Shown here: positions 1 to 7,010 of the stretch, piece by piece
Position numbering within the stretch: the first letter of the stretch is position 1
Layout of the letters: each line of letters starts with the position of its first letter
Assembly: GCA_964580435.1 (NCBI GenBank)
Contig: CAZOKP010000081.1
Span: 1 to 11,857 of the forward strand
Source of the DNA: CAZKEW01 sp964580435
GTDB taxonomy: Bacteria > Acidobacteriota > Aminicenantia > Aminicenantales > UBA8522
Length of the DNA stretch: 11,857 nucleotides
Direction: 5' to 3'
The notes under the pieces: model-generated
What the model was told of the DNA's origin: nothing
The model's database searches: none
Seen by the model: only the letters and a program-made list of their open reading frames with translations
Made by a program: the position numbers and the translations under genes

Positions 1-5
1 GCTTG

Positions 6-26
6 CTTTTTTGCTTGCAAAAAAAG
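6..26. other. A/T-rich inverted repeat at window edge
   Basis: Bases 7-14 (TTTTTTGC) and 17-24 (GCAAAAAA) can form an 8-bp stem with a 2-base centre. No T-tract follows on either strand, so it is not a classical terminator. It may be the end of an upstream unit that lies outside the window. The stretch to base 60 shows no convincing -35/-10 pair for the next gene. Confidence 0.3.
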
Positions 27-72
27 TAAAATTTGGGCAGAATAAAGAAAGTATCAATCGGAAGGAGGAACT

Positions 73-774
73 ATGAGAAGAAAAGGCCTTGTCATCCTCG
101 GTTTTGTCGTTCTCCTTTTTGTGCTTGTAACTTTCCAGAGCTGCACATCGAATCCTGAGCAACAGCTCTTAACCACATATTTTCATGCCGTCTCTCTGAA
201 GGATACGATGACGATGTCCACGATGGCTCTGGCGCCTATGTCGATCGATGTGGAATCCTGGAAAATCATTGCCGTGAGCCCACTCGAGACTACCGCGTTT
301 GCCCTTGCTGATTTGAACCAGAAGGAATTGGAGCTCAAGAAGAAGCTGGAAGATCATGTCGGGCCGGTCATGGATGCCGAGGACGCCCTGTATGGTGCCC
401 AGGAGGAGCTCAAGGCAGCCCGGACGGGTGGGGCCAAGGCAACGGCTAAGAAGAGGGTGGATGAAGCCCAAGCGAAATTTGACCAAGAGCGGGAAATCCA
501 CAGACAGCTCCAGAAAGATTATAATGACGCCAAAGCGGCGGCATCGAGAGAAGAAGAAATCGCCATATTTTCCCTGGGCGCAGGACAGCTGGCCAACATC
601 AGAGATCTGACCGGATCCGTTCTTTCCAAGGACGTGGACGTCAACGTTATCGCGAAGGACAAGACGACAAAGGACTATAAATTTCACCTGAAGAAGTATG
701 AGCTCAGGGACGAGGCTGCCAACCTGACCCGCCGGGGGAGATGGATTATCGTCAACTTCGAGCCGCTCAGCTGA
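73..774 (+). CDS. Putative lipoprotein with central coiled coil (hypothetical)
   Basis: The function is unknown. The ATG at 73 is preceded by a strong Shine-Dalgarno, AAGGAGG at 62-68. Residues 1-23 are a basic-then-hydrophobic export signal ending in FQS before Cys24, a loose lipobox, so an outer- or inner-membrane lipoprotein is likely but not certain. Residues ~29-70 (PEQQLLTTYFHAV...) resemble the opening helix of NTF2-like lipoproteins of the DUF4878 kind. Residues ~80-165 are charged, rich in Ala/Glu/Lys and strongly coiled-coil-like. Residues ~185-230 return to beta-rich sequence ending RGRWIIVNFE, again as in NTF2-like ends. One reading is an NTF2-like fold split by a coiled-coil insertion. 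It stands alone on the plus strand; the tRNA promoter begins 8 bases after its TGA. The family assignment is weak; the reading frame itself is secure. Confidence 0.85.
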   Translation: MRRKGLVILGFVVLLFVLVTFQSCTSNPEQQLLTTYFHAVSLKDTMTMSTMALAPMSIDVESWKIIAVSPLETTAFALADLNQKELELKKKLEDHVGPVMDAEDALYGAQEELKAARTGGAKATAKKRVDEAQAKFDQEREIHRQLQKDYNDAKAAASREEEIAIFSLGAGQLANIRDLTGSVLSKDVDVNVIAKDKTTKDYKFHLKKYELRDEAANLTRRGRWIIVNFEPLS

Positions 775-781
775 CCCGATA

Positions 782-810
782 TTGACTCTTTTTCTTTAAT
801 CCTTTATAAA
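782..810 (+). promoter_or_regulatory. Sigma70-type promoter of the tRNA pair
   Basis: TTGACT (782-787) and TATAAA (805-810) are separated by exactly 17 bases. They sit 18 bases before the 5' end of tRNA-Lys, so transcription would start at about 817 with a leader of about a dozen bases. The site lies 8 bases after the stop of the preceding lipoprotein gene, so the tRNAs need not depend on read-through. Confidence 0.7.
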
Positions 811-828
811 TAGTTCTTTATTCTGCGG

Positions 829-903
829 GGGCCGTTAGCTCAGAGGGAGAGCACCGGCCTTTTAAGCCGGGTGTCGCTGGTTCGAGTCCAGCACGGCTCA
901 CCA
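829..903 (+). tRNA. tRNA-Lys (anticodon TTT)
   Basis: A full cloverleaf can be drawn. The acceptor GGGCCGT (829-835) pairs with ACGGCTC (893-899) with one G-U pair. The D stem is GCTC/GAGC, and the anticodon stem CCGGC/GCCGG encloses the loop CTTTTAA with TTT at 861-863. The T stem GCTGG/CCAGC has loop TTCGAGT. The discriminator is A900 and the CCA tail is encoded at 901-903. It is read from the promoter at 782-810 and is 12 bases from tRNA-Glu, so the two are probably co-transcribed. Confidence 0.97.
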
Positions 904-915
904 TATACCCTATTC

Positions 916-990
916 GCCCCTGTCGTCTAGCTCGGTCTAGGACATCGCCCTTTCAAGGCGGCAACACGGGTTCAAATCCCGTCGGGGGCG
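916..990 (+). tRNA. tRNA-Glu (anticodon TTC)
   Basis: The acceptor GCCCCTG (916-922) pairs with CGGGGGC (983-989) with one T-G pair. The anticodon stem TCGCC/GGCGG encloses loop CTTTCAA, giving anticodon TTC. The T stem ACGGG/CCCGT encloses TTCAAAT. The discriminator is G990, as usual for Glu. Unlike the neighbouring tRNA-Lys no CCA is encoded; the next bases are CTTTTTT, so CCA must be added enzymatically. Confidence 0.97.
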
Positions 991-997
991 CTTTTTT
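991..997 (+). terminator. T-tract ending the tRNA transcript
   Basis: Six T residues (992-997) follow the tRNA-Glu acceptor stem directly. With the folded tRNA upstream this can act as a simple intrinsic terminator. There is no separate hairpin. Confidence 0.4.
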
Positions 998-1076
998 GCA
1001 CCTTCCTTCCCTATTTGCCAAAAATCTACCGTCCTCGCCATGGATAAGACCGCATTTCCCTGAAAAGACGTGATGA

Positions 1077-1102
1077 CCCCGGTTCGGAAGGGCGAACCAG
1101 GG
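1077..1102 (-). terminator. Stem-loop after the GWxTD gene
   Basis: The arms CCCCGGTTCG (1077-1086) and CGAACCAGGG (1093-1102) enclose a 6-base loop. In the minus-strand transcript the only imperfect position is a G-U pair, whereas in a plus-strand transcript it is a C-A mismatch. The hairpin therefore suits the gene ending at 1117. It lacks a following U-tract, so it may act in 3'-end stability rather than intrinsic termination. Confidence 0.45.
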
Positions 1103-1116
1103 CGAGAACGGGTGCG

Positions 1117-2121
1117 CTAGAAATCAATCTCCATAGACTTCTTCAGTTCCTCATTGCCCGTCAGGTTCTTCAGCCGGATGTGAAAGGTGTTCTTTCCGCG
1201 GCGAAGCTTTTCCAAATTATCTTCAAGAACAAAGGGAATTTCGCGGCTGAAGGAAGCCTTCTGTTTTTCTTTGAGCTCGTCTTCCTTTATAGAGATCTCG
1301 AAGGAATCCTTGTATTCCCAATAAAGCTCTTTATCGGCATCGCGAAGTTCCAGGGTGATCTCCATCACCGTCTTGAACAGCCCCTGTTCCGCTTTAAACC
1401 AGATGGCGGAATAGGGGATAGCGAGCCCGACTGTTCCCTCGATTCTTCCCGGCTCGACAACCTTTTTCTCGACCTGCCAGGTAAAATCAAAAAATTCCCC
1501 TGCGCTGCGAAAGGTCTTTAGGCCTTGGGCTTCGGCCCTCGCCTGGGCCTGAGCAAGATTGAGGTCCTGCATATAAGTGAGGTTTTTTTCGCCAAGAGAA
1601 GTCAGGTCATAGGTGACCAGCTTGTAGCTGCCCATGCAGGTCGGGTCGCGAAAAACAACCGGAAAATTGCCATAATACCAGATCTCGCTGCAACGGCTTG
1701 ATTGATCTTCTCCCATGGTGTTGGTAATTCTATCCATAGGAGGGCCAAAGAGAATATATATTCTCCCCCTGTCTGTGAGCCAGCCGGCCTTGCTTTCTCG
1801 GGCAAAAAGCTTGGCCGCCTCCTCAACGCGCTTTAAGTATTCTGTTTTGAATTCATTCTCCTCGGTCTCGGGTTCGGGGTCGCGGCGTTTCCAGAATTCC
1901 TCGATAAATTGGTCTTTCTCAGAATCAGGAAGTTTGAGGAACGTCTTTTCCTCTTGGCCGGTAATGATATACCGGACTTTGCTTAAAAAATCGGCATAAT
2001 TCGGCGGGAGCTTCTTTTCGAGATTATAACGTTGACAGGAAAAACACAGGACTGAAACCAAAAACAGAATTCCCAAAGAAACTTGAGCCAGCTTTTTCTT
2101 CTGCTGCTTTATCGTTCTCAT
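1117..2121 (-). CDS. GWxTD domain-containing lipoprotein
   Basis: A 334-residue exported protein of the GWxTD family, widespread in Acidobacteriota, Aminicenantes and related phyla; its biochemical role is not established. Residues 1-28 form a lysine-rich n-region and hydrophobic core ending LCFS before Cys29, a usable lipobox. The family core spans ~35-235: FWKRRDP at 76-82 and the diagnostic GWLTD at 113-117, followed by RGRIYILFGPP. Residues ~235-334 look like a C-terminal beta-sandwich. I place the start at ATG 2119-2121, just before the signal peptide. The frame stays open to 2214, but that extension lies inside the VWFA gene and would put about 31 non-signal residues in front. The gap to the VWFA stop is 22 bases, filled largely by a 16-base palindrome; the Shine-Dalgarno is weak, suggesting translational coupling. 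Confidence 0.93.
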   Translation of the reverse strand: MRTIKQQKKKLAQVSLGILFLVSVLCFSCQRYNLEKKLPPNYADFLSKVRYIITGQEEKTFLKLPDSEKDQFIEEFWKRRDPEPETEENEFKTEYLKRVEEAAKLFARESKAGWLTDRGRIYILFGPPMDRITNTMGEDQSSRCSEIWYYGNFPVVFRDPTCMGSYKLVTYDLTSLGEKNLTYMQDLNLAQAQARAEAQGLKTFRSAGEFFDFTWQVEKKVVEPGRIEGTVGLAIPYSAIWFKAEQGLFKTVMEITLELRDADKELYWEYKDSFEISIKEDELKEKQKASFSREIPFVLEDNLEKLRRGKNTFHIRLKNLTGNEELKKSMEIDF

Positions 2122-2127
2122 TTCTTC

Positions 2128-2143
2128 ATTCTTTCGAAAGAAT
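2128..2143. repeat. 16-base perfect palindrome between VWFA and GWxTD genes
   Basis: ATTCTTTCGAAAGAAT is its own reverse complement and sits in the 22-base intercistronic gap. It ends right at the VWFA stop codon (2144-2146) and lies 6 bases before the GWxTD ATG. In the mRNA it could form a 6-bp stem with a UCGA loop over the region where a ribosome would load. Confidence 0.6.
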
Positions 2144-3901
2144 TCATTCGAGACGAACCTCTTTCTCAAACTGGAGATAGTTTGGAGTCTCGCCGAGCAC
2201 ATCTTTGACAGCAAGAGAGAAGGTATAATGACCCGGTCTGACGTTCATCTCGGAGTAATAGGGATAAGAGCTCTTCAGAGCCACGCTATAATCTTTTTTG
2301 GGTATTTTTATTTCTTCTGATAACTCGTGGCATGGCGAGACGAGGCCGTCTTGATCCAGCAAGGCGACATAAACCTTTATCTGTCCATAATAATTGTCCT
2401 CGCGCGGGAAAAGGGCAATTTTCTTGATCGGAATGAGCAGCTTTATCGTCAGCCGAATGTTATCCGATCCAGGGATCTTCTCCAGAGGCATCATCTGGGC
2501 CGTAATTTCCATGGGGTTGTACTCGCGCTTCAGAAAGAGCCGGGAAAATACACTCTCCTTGATTTTTTCTTCTTGAGAAACGCCCAGATAGCCGCGCCGG
2601 ACGCGAACATCATAATCTTCGTTAACTCCAACAATCTTGACTTCAAGGGAGTGATACTTGTTATCCTCCCGATGACTGGAGACATATCCGAGGGAGTAGT
2701 AAAACTGAAGGTCATTCTCAATTTTCTCGAGGCCCGAATTGATGTCGTTGGTATTGAGGACGGCCAGCCCTCCAGTATCATCGGCCATAAGCTTAAGAGC
2801 CTCATTGGCCGCTCTGGATCCGGGTTTAATCATCCCAGAGCCTCGAGAATACGTGTCCAATCCTCTCTCTTGATCTGCCGAGAGGATCCGGCTCTCAAGT
2901 CCTCGGGCATTGATGGGATAAAGAGCAATCTCATTGGAGTTGGCTTTGGCCGTGAGCTCTTTAAAAGCACGAGTCGCGTCATAATTCATTGATTCTGACC
3001 GGGCATTGCCTTGGGGGAAAGCCCAGTCAACGACACCAAAAGCTTCCTCGCTCGGGTTGAGAGGCAATCCATCGCTGACATAGATCAGGATTTTCTTGCC
3101 CTCAATTCCCATTAAGTAATCGACAAAAGCATTCAGAGATTTCAGTGAGTGGATGAGGTCGTTCTGGTCAGCCTCAACATAGTTCCGGGCAATGCCCAGG
3201 GCTCTTTCATAATTATCGTATTTACTCAGTCCCGTCGACTCTGTGATGACTGTATTCAGCTCTTTTCTCAGGTCTTCTCTGTTCTTTGAGCGCAGCAGGG
3301 ATTGGCCGGAGCGGCTCTTCGTTTTATCCAGAGCCTGGAGAAGCTCCCATTGACTGGAAGTGAATTCCTGGAGGATTTCAAGTTTCTGATCAAGGCTAAC
3401 GACCATTCCCAGGCTATCCGCGGTTTCTCCGGAAAAGTTGTTTTTGATGAAGGGTTCTAATCTTTTTATACTCCAATTTCTATTCAAGGGGTGGAGCTGC
3501 CAATTGTCAAAATAAATGATGACTTTATTCTGGATCCGAGGAGGTCTTTGAGATAGAGGCTCTGCGGATGGAAGAGCCTCTTCCCTTTTTCTATCAAGGG
3601 AAGAAGCATAAACCTCTTTGCCCTTGACTTCATAAAAATTAGTTAACGTTTGAGCCAGGCGATCCTCATAAACCTGAAAATTTTCAGGCCGAAGGCCGGT
3701 CACTCTTTTTCCTGTCTTATCAGTCACGAAGACGTCCACATTAGTCACGATGACTTCCACAGCATAGGTCGGTTTGGGGATTTCCTGGTTTTCTTGCGGC
3801 TCAAGTTTATCGTCCGAATTTTGAGGGAGAGTCAACGGACAAATAAAAAATAAAACGAGGATTAAAATAATAGTCAGAAGTGTCGCTTTGCTAACTGACA
3901 T
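2144..3901 (-). CDS. VWFA-related protein, acidobacterial type
   Basis: A 585-residue exported protein of the VWFA-related acidobacterial family (the TIGR03436-like group); the function is unknown. Residues 7-24 are a hydrophobic signal or anchor. Residues ~45-92 (VEVIVTNVDVFVTDKTGKRV... and ENFQVYED) match the N-terminal block typical of the family. The VWA fold covers ~125-335, with strand KVIIYFDN at 126-133 and ILIYVSDG at 271-278. The metal-site motif DxSxS is degenerate: Asp132 is followed by Asn-Trp-Gln-Leu. Family-typical FYYSLGY occurs at 400-406, and a beta-rich C-terminal module (~465-585) resembles that of the GWxTD neighbour. The ATG at 3899-3901 is the only sensible start; its Shine-Dalgarno is poor. 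A strong terminator for the receptor gene lies just upstream, so this two-gene operon needs its own promoter between 3902 and 3945, where no convincing -35/-10 pair stands out. Confidence 0.93.
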   Translation of the reverse strand: MSVSKATLLTIILILVLFFICPLTLPQNSDDKLEPQENQEIPKPTYAVEVIVTNVDVFVTDKTGKRVTGLRPENFQVYEDRLAQTLTNFYEVKGKEVYASSLDRKREEALPSAEPLSQRPPRIQNKVIIYFDNWQLHPLNRNWSIKRLEPFIKNNFSGETADSLGMVVSLDQKLEILQEFTSSQWELLQALDKTKSRSGQSLLRSKNREDLRKELNTVITESTGLSKYDNYERALGIARNYVEADQNDLIHSLKSLNAFVDYLMGIEGKKILIYVSDGLPLNPSEEAFGVVDWAFPQGNARSESMNYDATRAFKELTAKANSNEIALYPINARGLESRILSADQERGLDTYSRGSGMIKPGSRAANEALKLMADDTGGLAVLNTNDINSGLEKIENDLQFYYSLGYVSSHREDNKYHSLEVKIVGVNEDYDVRVRRGYLGVSQEEKIKESVFSRLFLKREYNPMEITAQMMPLEKIPGSDNIRLTIKLLIPIKKIALFPREDNYYGQIKVYVALLDQDGLVSPCHELSEEIKIPKKDYSVALKSSYPYYSEMNVRPGHYTFSLAVKDVLGETPNYLQFEKEVRLE

Positions 3902-3945
3902 TCTTAGATTTCTATCATTTTATCATATTTTGCAGGTTGAGAGAT

Positions 3946-3985
3946 AAAAAAAGGGGCTGACGCCGCTCCAAGGCGCCAGCCCCTT
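3946..3985 (-). terminator. Rho-independent terminator of the TonB-dependent receptor
   Basis: A 14-base stem, arms 3951-3964 and 3972-3985, encloses a 7-base loop. On the minus strand the single imperfect position is a G-U pair, and seven U residues follow (complement of A 3946-3952). It begins 16 bases after the receptor stop codon and precedes the VWFA gene by about 45 bases. Confidence 0.9.
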
Positions 3986-4001
3986 CAGCTTCAACTAGAG
4001 G

Positions 4002-7000
4002 TTAGAACCTGATTCTGGCTCCGATGTAAAATCTTGTCGGCAGCAAGATTTCCGTGGCCTCCTTGTAGGCCCAAGTCCCGTCATTGCGGCCATAGGCGAT
4101 CTCAATGGCTGCTTGGTTATTAGTCACGTTGTAGATGTCAAGGAAAAGCTGGAAAGCGACATTCTGGGCAACTTTCAGGTCGTAGTTGAACTTTAGATCA
4201 AGCTGGTAGTAGGCGGGAGTCCTTTCTTGTCCCGTCTTTGCCATATCAGTCCAGAGATCGTTATATGGATAGTTCATATAGATATTGTAACTTCCGGGCA
4301 TAAAGATGTAGGCTTCGGTGAACCTCATTCCTGAATTCCAGTAGAAAAGCGCCCCGATATCCAGCCCAAAAGGAGTCCTGTAGGTGCCGAAGAGTTTGAT
4401 TTTGTGGTTGATAGTGCCGGGAGTAGGTCCCCACATCAACGGCAGTCTTGGGTCGATTTCGATACTATCGCCCTGCATGTCTGCGTTTCCATCGGACTGG
4501 CTGTTTCCATTAGCATCTTTAAAGGAATACTGGCCGACGATCATTGAACCATTATCAAACCGCTTGGAGACTTCAAAATCCACGCCGAAGTAATTTCTTT
4601 TGGCGCCGATAAGATTAGATAAGAAGTAGTTTGCCCCACCGGGTGGACCTGAAGCCGGATAGCCAAAATCTTCGTAGGTGAGAGTGTATGGCCTGAAAAA
4701 GTTTCCGTATTCATCATCACCGTAAGTGCCGGTAACATAGACGGCCATATCGTAATCTTCAATGATGTTCCGGTCGTAGCGCCAATAGAGCTGAGTGGAA
4801 AAGACCAGGCTATTTCCGACGTCTATTTCGTGTGTCAAGGAAAATTCTCTGGCAAGACCGTCCTTTGTATTGGGAGTCCAGACGCAGTCCCTGACCTCGG
4901 CTGAACCACGTTTACGATAGGTGAACCAGTCTTCGTTAAGCCATATCTGCTCGTTCCTTACTCGACCTGAAATGTTTCCGGCAAAGTGAATCATGTCAAA
5001 AGGAATCGGGTCGGAAAAATGTCCGTAGAAGGCTGTCAACTTATGGGTGCCTCTTGCGCCAATATTCCAGACCAATCCGAGCCTGGGCAGAAACGCTGGC
5101 TTTATGTGGAGGATGGTGCCGCCTTCTGAGTTGATGTAATTGTGATCTTCGACCCTCACCCCGGCATTTAGGGTGAAGTAGTCGCTGATTTTCCAGTCAT
5201 CCATTATGTAGCCGGTCCAACGCTTGGCCTGGACTTTATTGACCCCCACTTTCTCATCCATGATTCTCCAGAAGTTTATCCCGTATTGATTCGCCGTAGT
5301 GAAGGTGGCTGCGTACACCTCATCCAGACTGATAGAATGATCTCCATTAGCGTCCAGCGCCTCAGATGTGCTGCTCCAAGTTGAGTTCAGAGCCCCGGCA
5401 GCCAACATGGATTCACTCCTGGTAAAAATGCCGTTGCTCACAAGAGTTCCGAGATTCATCCCGATCAGGTTCGCGTCCAATGATCTGCGGTCTTCTCCAA
5501 GAGCGTAGAATGTGTTGGCCGTATCGTACTCATTTGCGTACATCAGGCCCGCCTTGAGCCTCATGTCGCCCAGGTACCACTCAATGTTGCCGCTGAACTG
5601 ATCTCTCGAAGCGCTATTATCACCAGCTCCGGCCGCCGCTCCAAACTGATACCCATAAATCGGCGGATAGGTCCCGGCGACAAAATAGAGCCTGTCATGA
5701 ATTCCTGCGTCCCCATAACGGGGGCTAAACTTGTTCGACCACCAGAAATGTCCGTAGCGAAAATCAGCGATGACATTTTCTCCGAAGACATGTTGATAGA
5801 ACCCGCTGTAGACGCCCATGTTGAATTCGTTCGTCGATTGCATGGTTTTGATGAGGTTCAGGTCGCGGCTGCCGTTGACACTATAATCATCTAAGAAATA
5901 GGTAAGATTAAATGAATCGCTCGGAGTCATTTTATAAGTCAACTTTCCAAACAAACCCGTCCGCTTCATGGCGAAGTCAACTTCTTCTCTGGCAGCAGAG
6001 GCTGATTCCGAGAGATTGAACGTGCTCGAATCATTTCTGTACTGGCCAGAGGCAAAGAACCAAAGCTTGTCTCTCAATATCGGGCCGCCCAAAGTCGCAG
6101 CCGTATCCCACTTATTGTCTTTGTATCCTTCGAGCTTGGACGGGTTGGCGGATTGATCATAGATGCTCCCGCCGTAAGGGAGAAAGAACGATCTTGGCTG
6201 CGTGTAAAAGTTTAGCGAACCCGAAAATCTGTTGCCTCCCGCTTTAGTGACGATGTTTCCTACGACCCCTTTTCCTCCCCCGTATTCAGCCGGGACACCA
6301 GAGGTCATCAGCTCTTGCTCCTGGATCACTTCGTTGTTAAAAGTCATTCCGGCTCTTTGAGAGGCTGTGCCGGTGATGTTCATGCTATCCAGGAAATATA
6401 AGTTGTCGCGAGAGCCTCGTTTGCCTCCGATTGCCTGGACCGACCTGTCAGAATAATTCAACCCTCCCTTGCCCGCTGGATCTTCAGGCGTATCCCTTCC
6501 TTGAGAGTTGGGAATAACGTTAATTCCTGCAGCCAGCTGTAAATAGCCGACGAAATCTCGAGCTACTGGAAGCGACTCAACCGTTTCATGAGTCACATGC
6601 TCGGCGATGACCGATTTTGTCGTATCAACAGCAGGAGAGACCGCAATAACCGTAACACTTTCCTCGAGGGTTGCGGGTTTTAACGCTACCGTTAGGAGCG
6701 TCTGCCTGTCCAATGAAACTTCGATCTTTTGGGAGATTTTTTCTTGGAAGCCTGTGATTGTCGCTTTAAGCTCATAAATCCCGGGCGTCAGGTTGATGAA
6801 CAGGGCTACTCCACTTTCATCTGTGACGGAAGTCTTGGTCCCCATCATGACCGGACTCGAAAGTGCTACGGTAACTCCAGGCACCCGTGCTCCTTCCTCA
6901 TCGACTGTGATAATCCTGAGCGTTCCTTTTTGAGCTTGACCGAAGAGGCCAGCGGCAAATATCAGCAGGACAGGCAACAGCACTAAGAAAGATTTAAGTT

Positions 7001-7010
7001 TTCTTGTCAT
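4002..7010 (-). CDS. TonB-dependent receptor, Oar-like, with carboxypeptidase-regulatory-like domain
   Basis: A 1002-residue outer-membrane beta-barrel for energy-coupled uptake; the substrate is unknown. The signal peptide is ~1-25 (hydrophobic core VLLPVLLIFAA, then FGQA). Residues ~28-112 form a CarboxypepD_reg-like beta-sandwich (LRIITVDEEGARVPGVTVAL, PGIYELKATITGF). The plug is ~130-260 (RDFVGYLQLAAGI, DSMNITG, EYGGGKG, VTKAGGN). The barrel runs to the end and closes with FYIGARIRF, a C-terminal aromatic as expected for an outer-membrane protein. An EF-hand-type loop sits at 553-564, in a likely extracellular stretch. The length is normal for the Oar-like group. The ATG at 7008-7010 is set by GAGGGAG at 7016-7022, 5 bases upstream. 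It is a single-gene unit with its own sigma54-type promoter, long leader and terminator. The TPR protein next to it shares the N-terminal domain type. Confidence 0.95.
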   Translation of the reverse strand: MTRKLKSFLVLLPVLLIFAAGLFGQAQKGTLRIITVDEEGARVPGVTVALSSPVMMGTKTSVTDESGVALFINLTPGIYELKATITGFQEKISQKIEVSLDRQTLLTVALKPATLEESVTVIAVSPAVDTTKSVIAEHVTHETVESLPVARDFVGYLQLAAGINVIPNSQGRDTPEDPAGKGGLNYSDRSVQAIGGKRGSRDNLYFLDSMNITGTASQRAGMTFNNEVIQEQELMTSGVPAEYGGGKGVVGNIVTKAGGNRFSGSLNFYTQPRSFFLPYGGSIYDQSANPSKLEGYKDNKWDTAATLGGPILRDKLWFFASGQYRNDSSTFNLSESASAAREEVDFAMKRTGLFGKLTYKMTPSDSFNLTYFLDDYSVNGSRDLNLIKTMQSTNEFNMGVYSGFYQHVFGENVIADFRYGHFWWSNKFSPRYGDAGIHDRLYFVAGTYPPIYGYQFGAAAGAGDNSASRDQFSGNIEWYLGDMRLKAGLMYANEYDTANTFYALGEDRRSLDANLIGMNLGTLVSNGIFTRSESMLAAGALNSTWSSTSEALDANGDHSISLDEVYAATFTTANQYGINFWRIMDEKVGVNKVQAKRWTGYIMDDWKISDYFTLNAGVRVEDHNYINSEGGTILHIKPAFLPRLGLVWNIGARGTHKLTAFYGHFSDPIPFDMIHFAGNISGRVRNEQIWLNEDWFTYRKRGSAEVRDCVWTPNTKDGLAREFSLTHEIDVGNSLVFSTQLYWRYDRNIIEDYDMAVYVTGTYGDDEYGNFFRPYTLTYEDFGYPASGPPGGANYFLSNLIGAKRNYFGVDFEVSKRFDNGSMIVGQYSFKDANGNSQSDGNADMQGDSIEIDPRLPLMWGPTPGTINHKIKLFGTYRTPFGLDIGALFYWNSGMRFTEAYIFMPGSYNIYMNYPYNDLWTDMAKTGQERTPAYYQLDLKFNYDLKVAQNVAFQLFLDIYNVTNNQAAIEIAYGRNDGTWAYKEATEILLPTRFYIGARIRF
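5319..5354 (-). other. EF-hand-type calcium loop within the receptor
   Basis: Residues 553-564 read DANGDHSISLDE. They fit the 12-residue EF-hand loop: Asp at 1, Asn at 3, Asp at 5, Ser at 7, Ile at 8, Ser at 9 and Glu at 12. Calcium binding is inferred from the motif only; the flanks are not obviously a full helix-loop-helix pair. Confidence 0.65.

Noticed and set aside
169..687. 172-codon minus-strand frame
   Set aside because: It is a shadow of the lipoprotein gene, which has a strong ribosome site and export signal.
2122..2214. 31-codon N-terminal extension of the GWxTD gene
   Set aside because: It lies inside the VWFA gene in another frame and would push the clear lipoprotein signal away from the N-terminus.
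2327..2992. 221-codon plus-strand frame
   Set aside because: It is antisense to the VWFA gene, has no recognisable domain, and the minus-strand protein has clear family motifs.
3902..3945. Sigma70 promoter for the VWFA operon
   Set aside because: A TATGAT-like -10 exists on the minus strand, but the -35 at proper spacing is poor; I could not choose a site with confidence.
4450..4516. Second calcium-loop-like stretch in the receptor (residues ~832-853)
   Set aside because: It is rich in Asp/Asn/Gly but lacks the Glu at loop position 12, so it does not fit an EF-hand.
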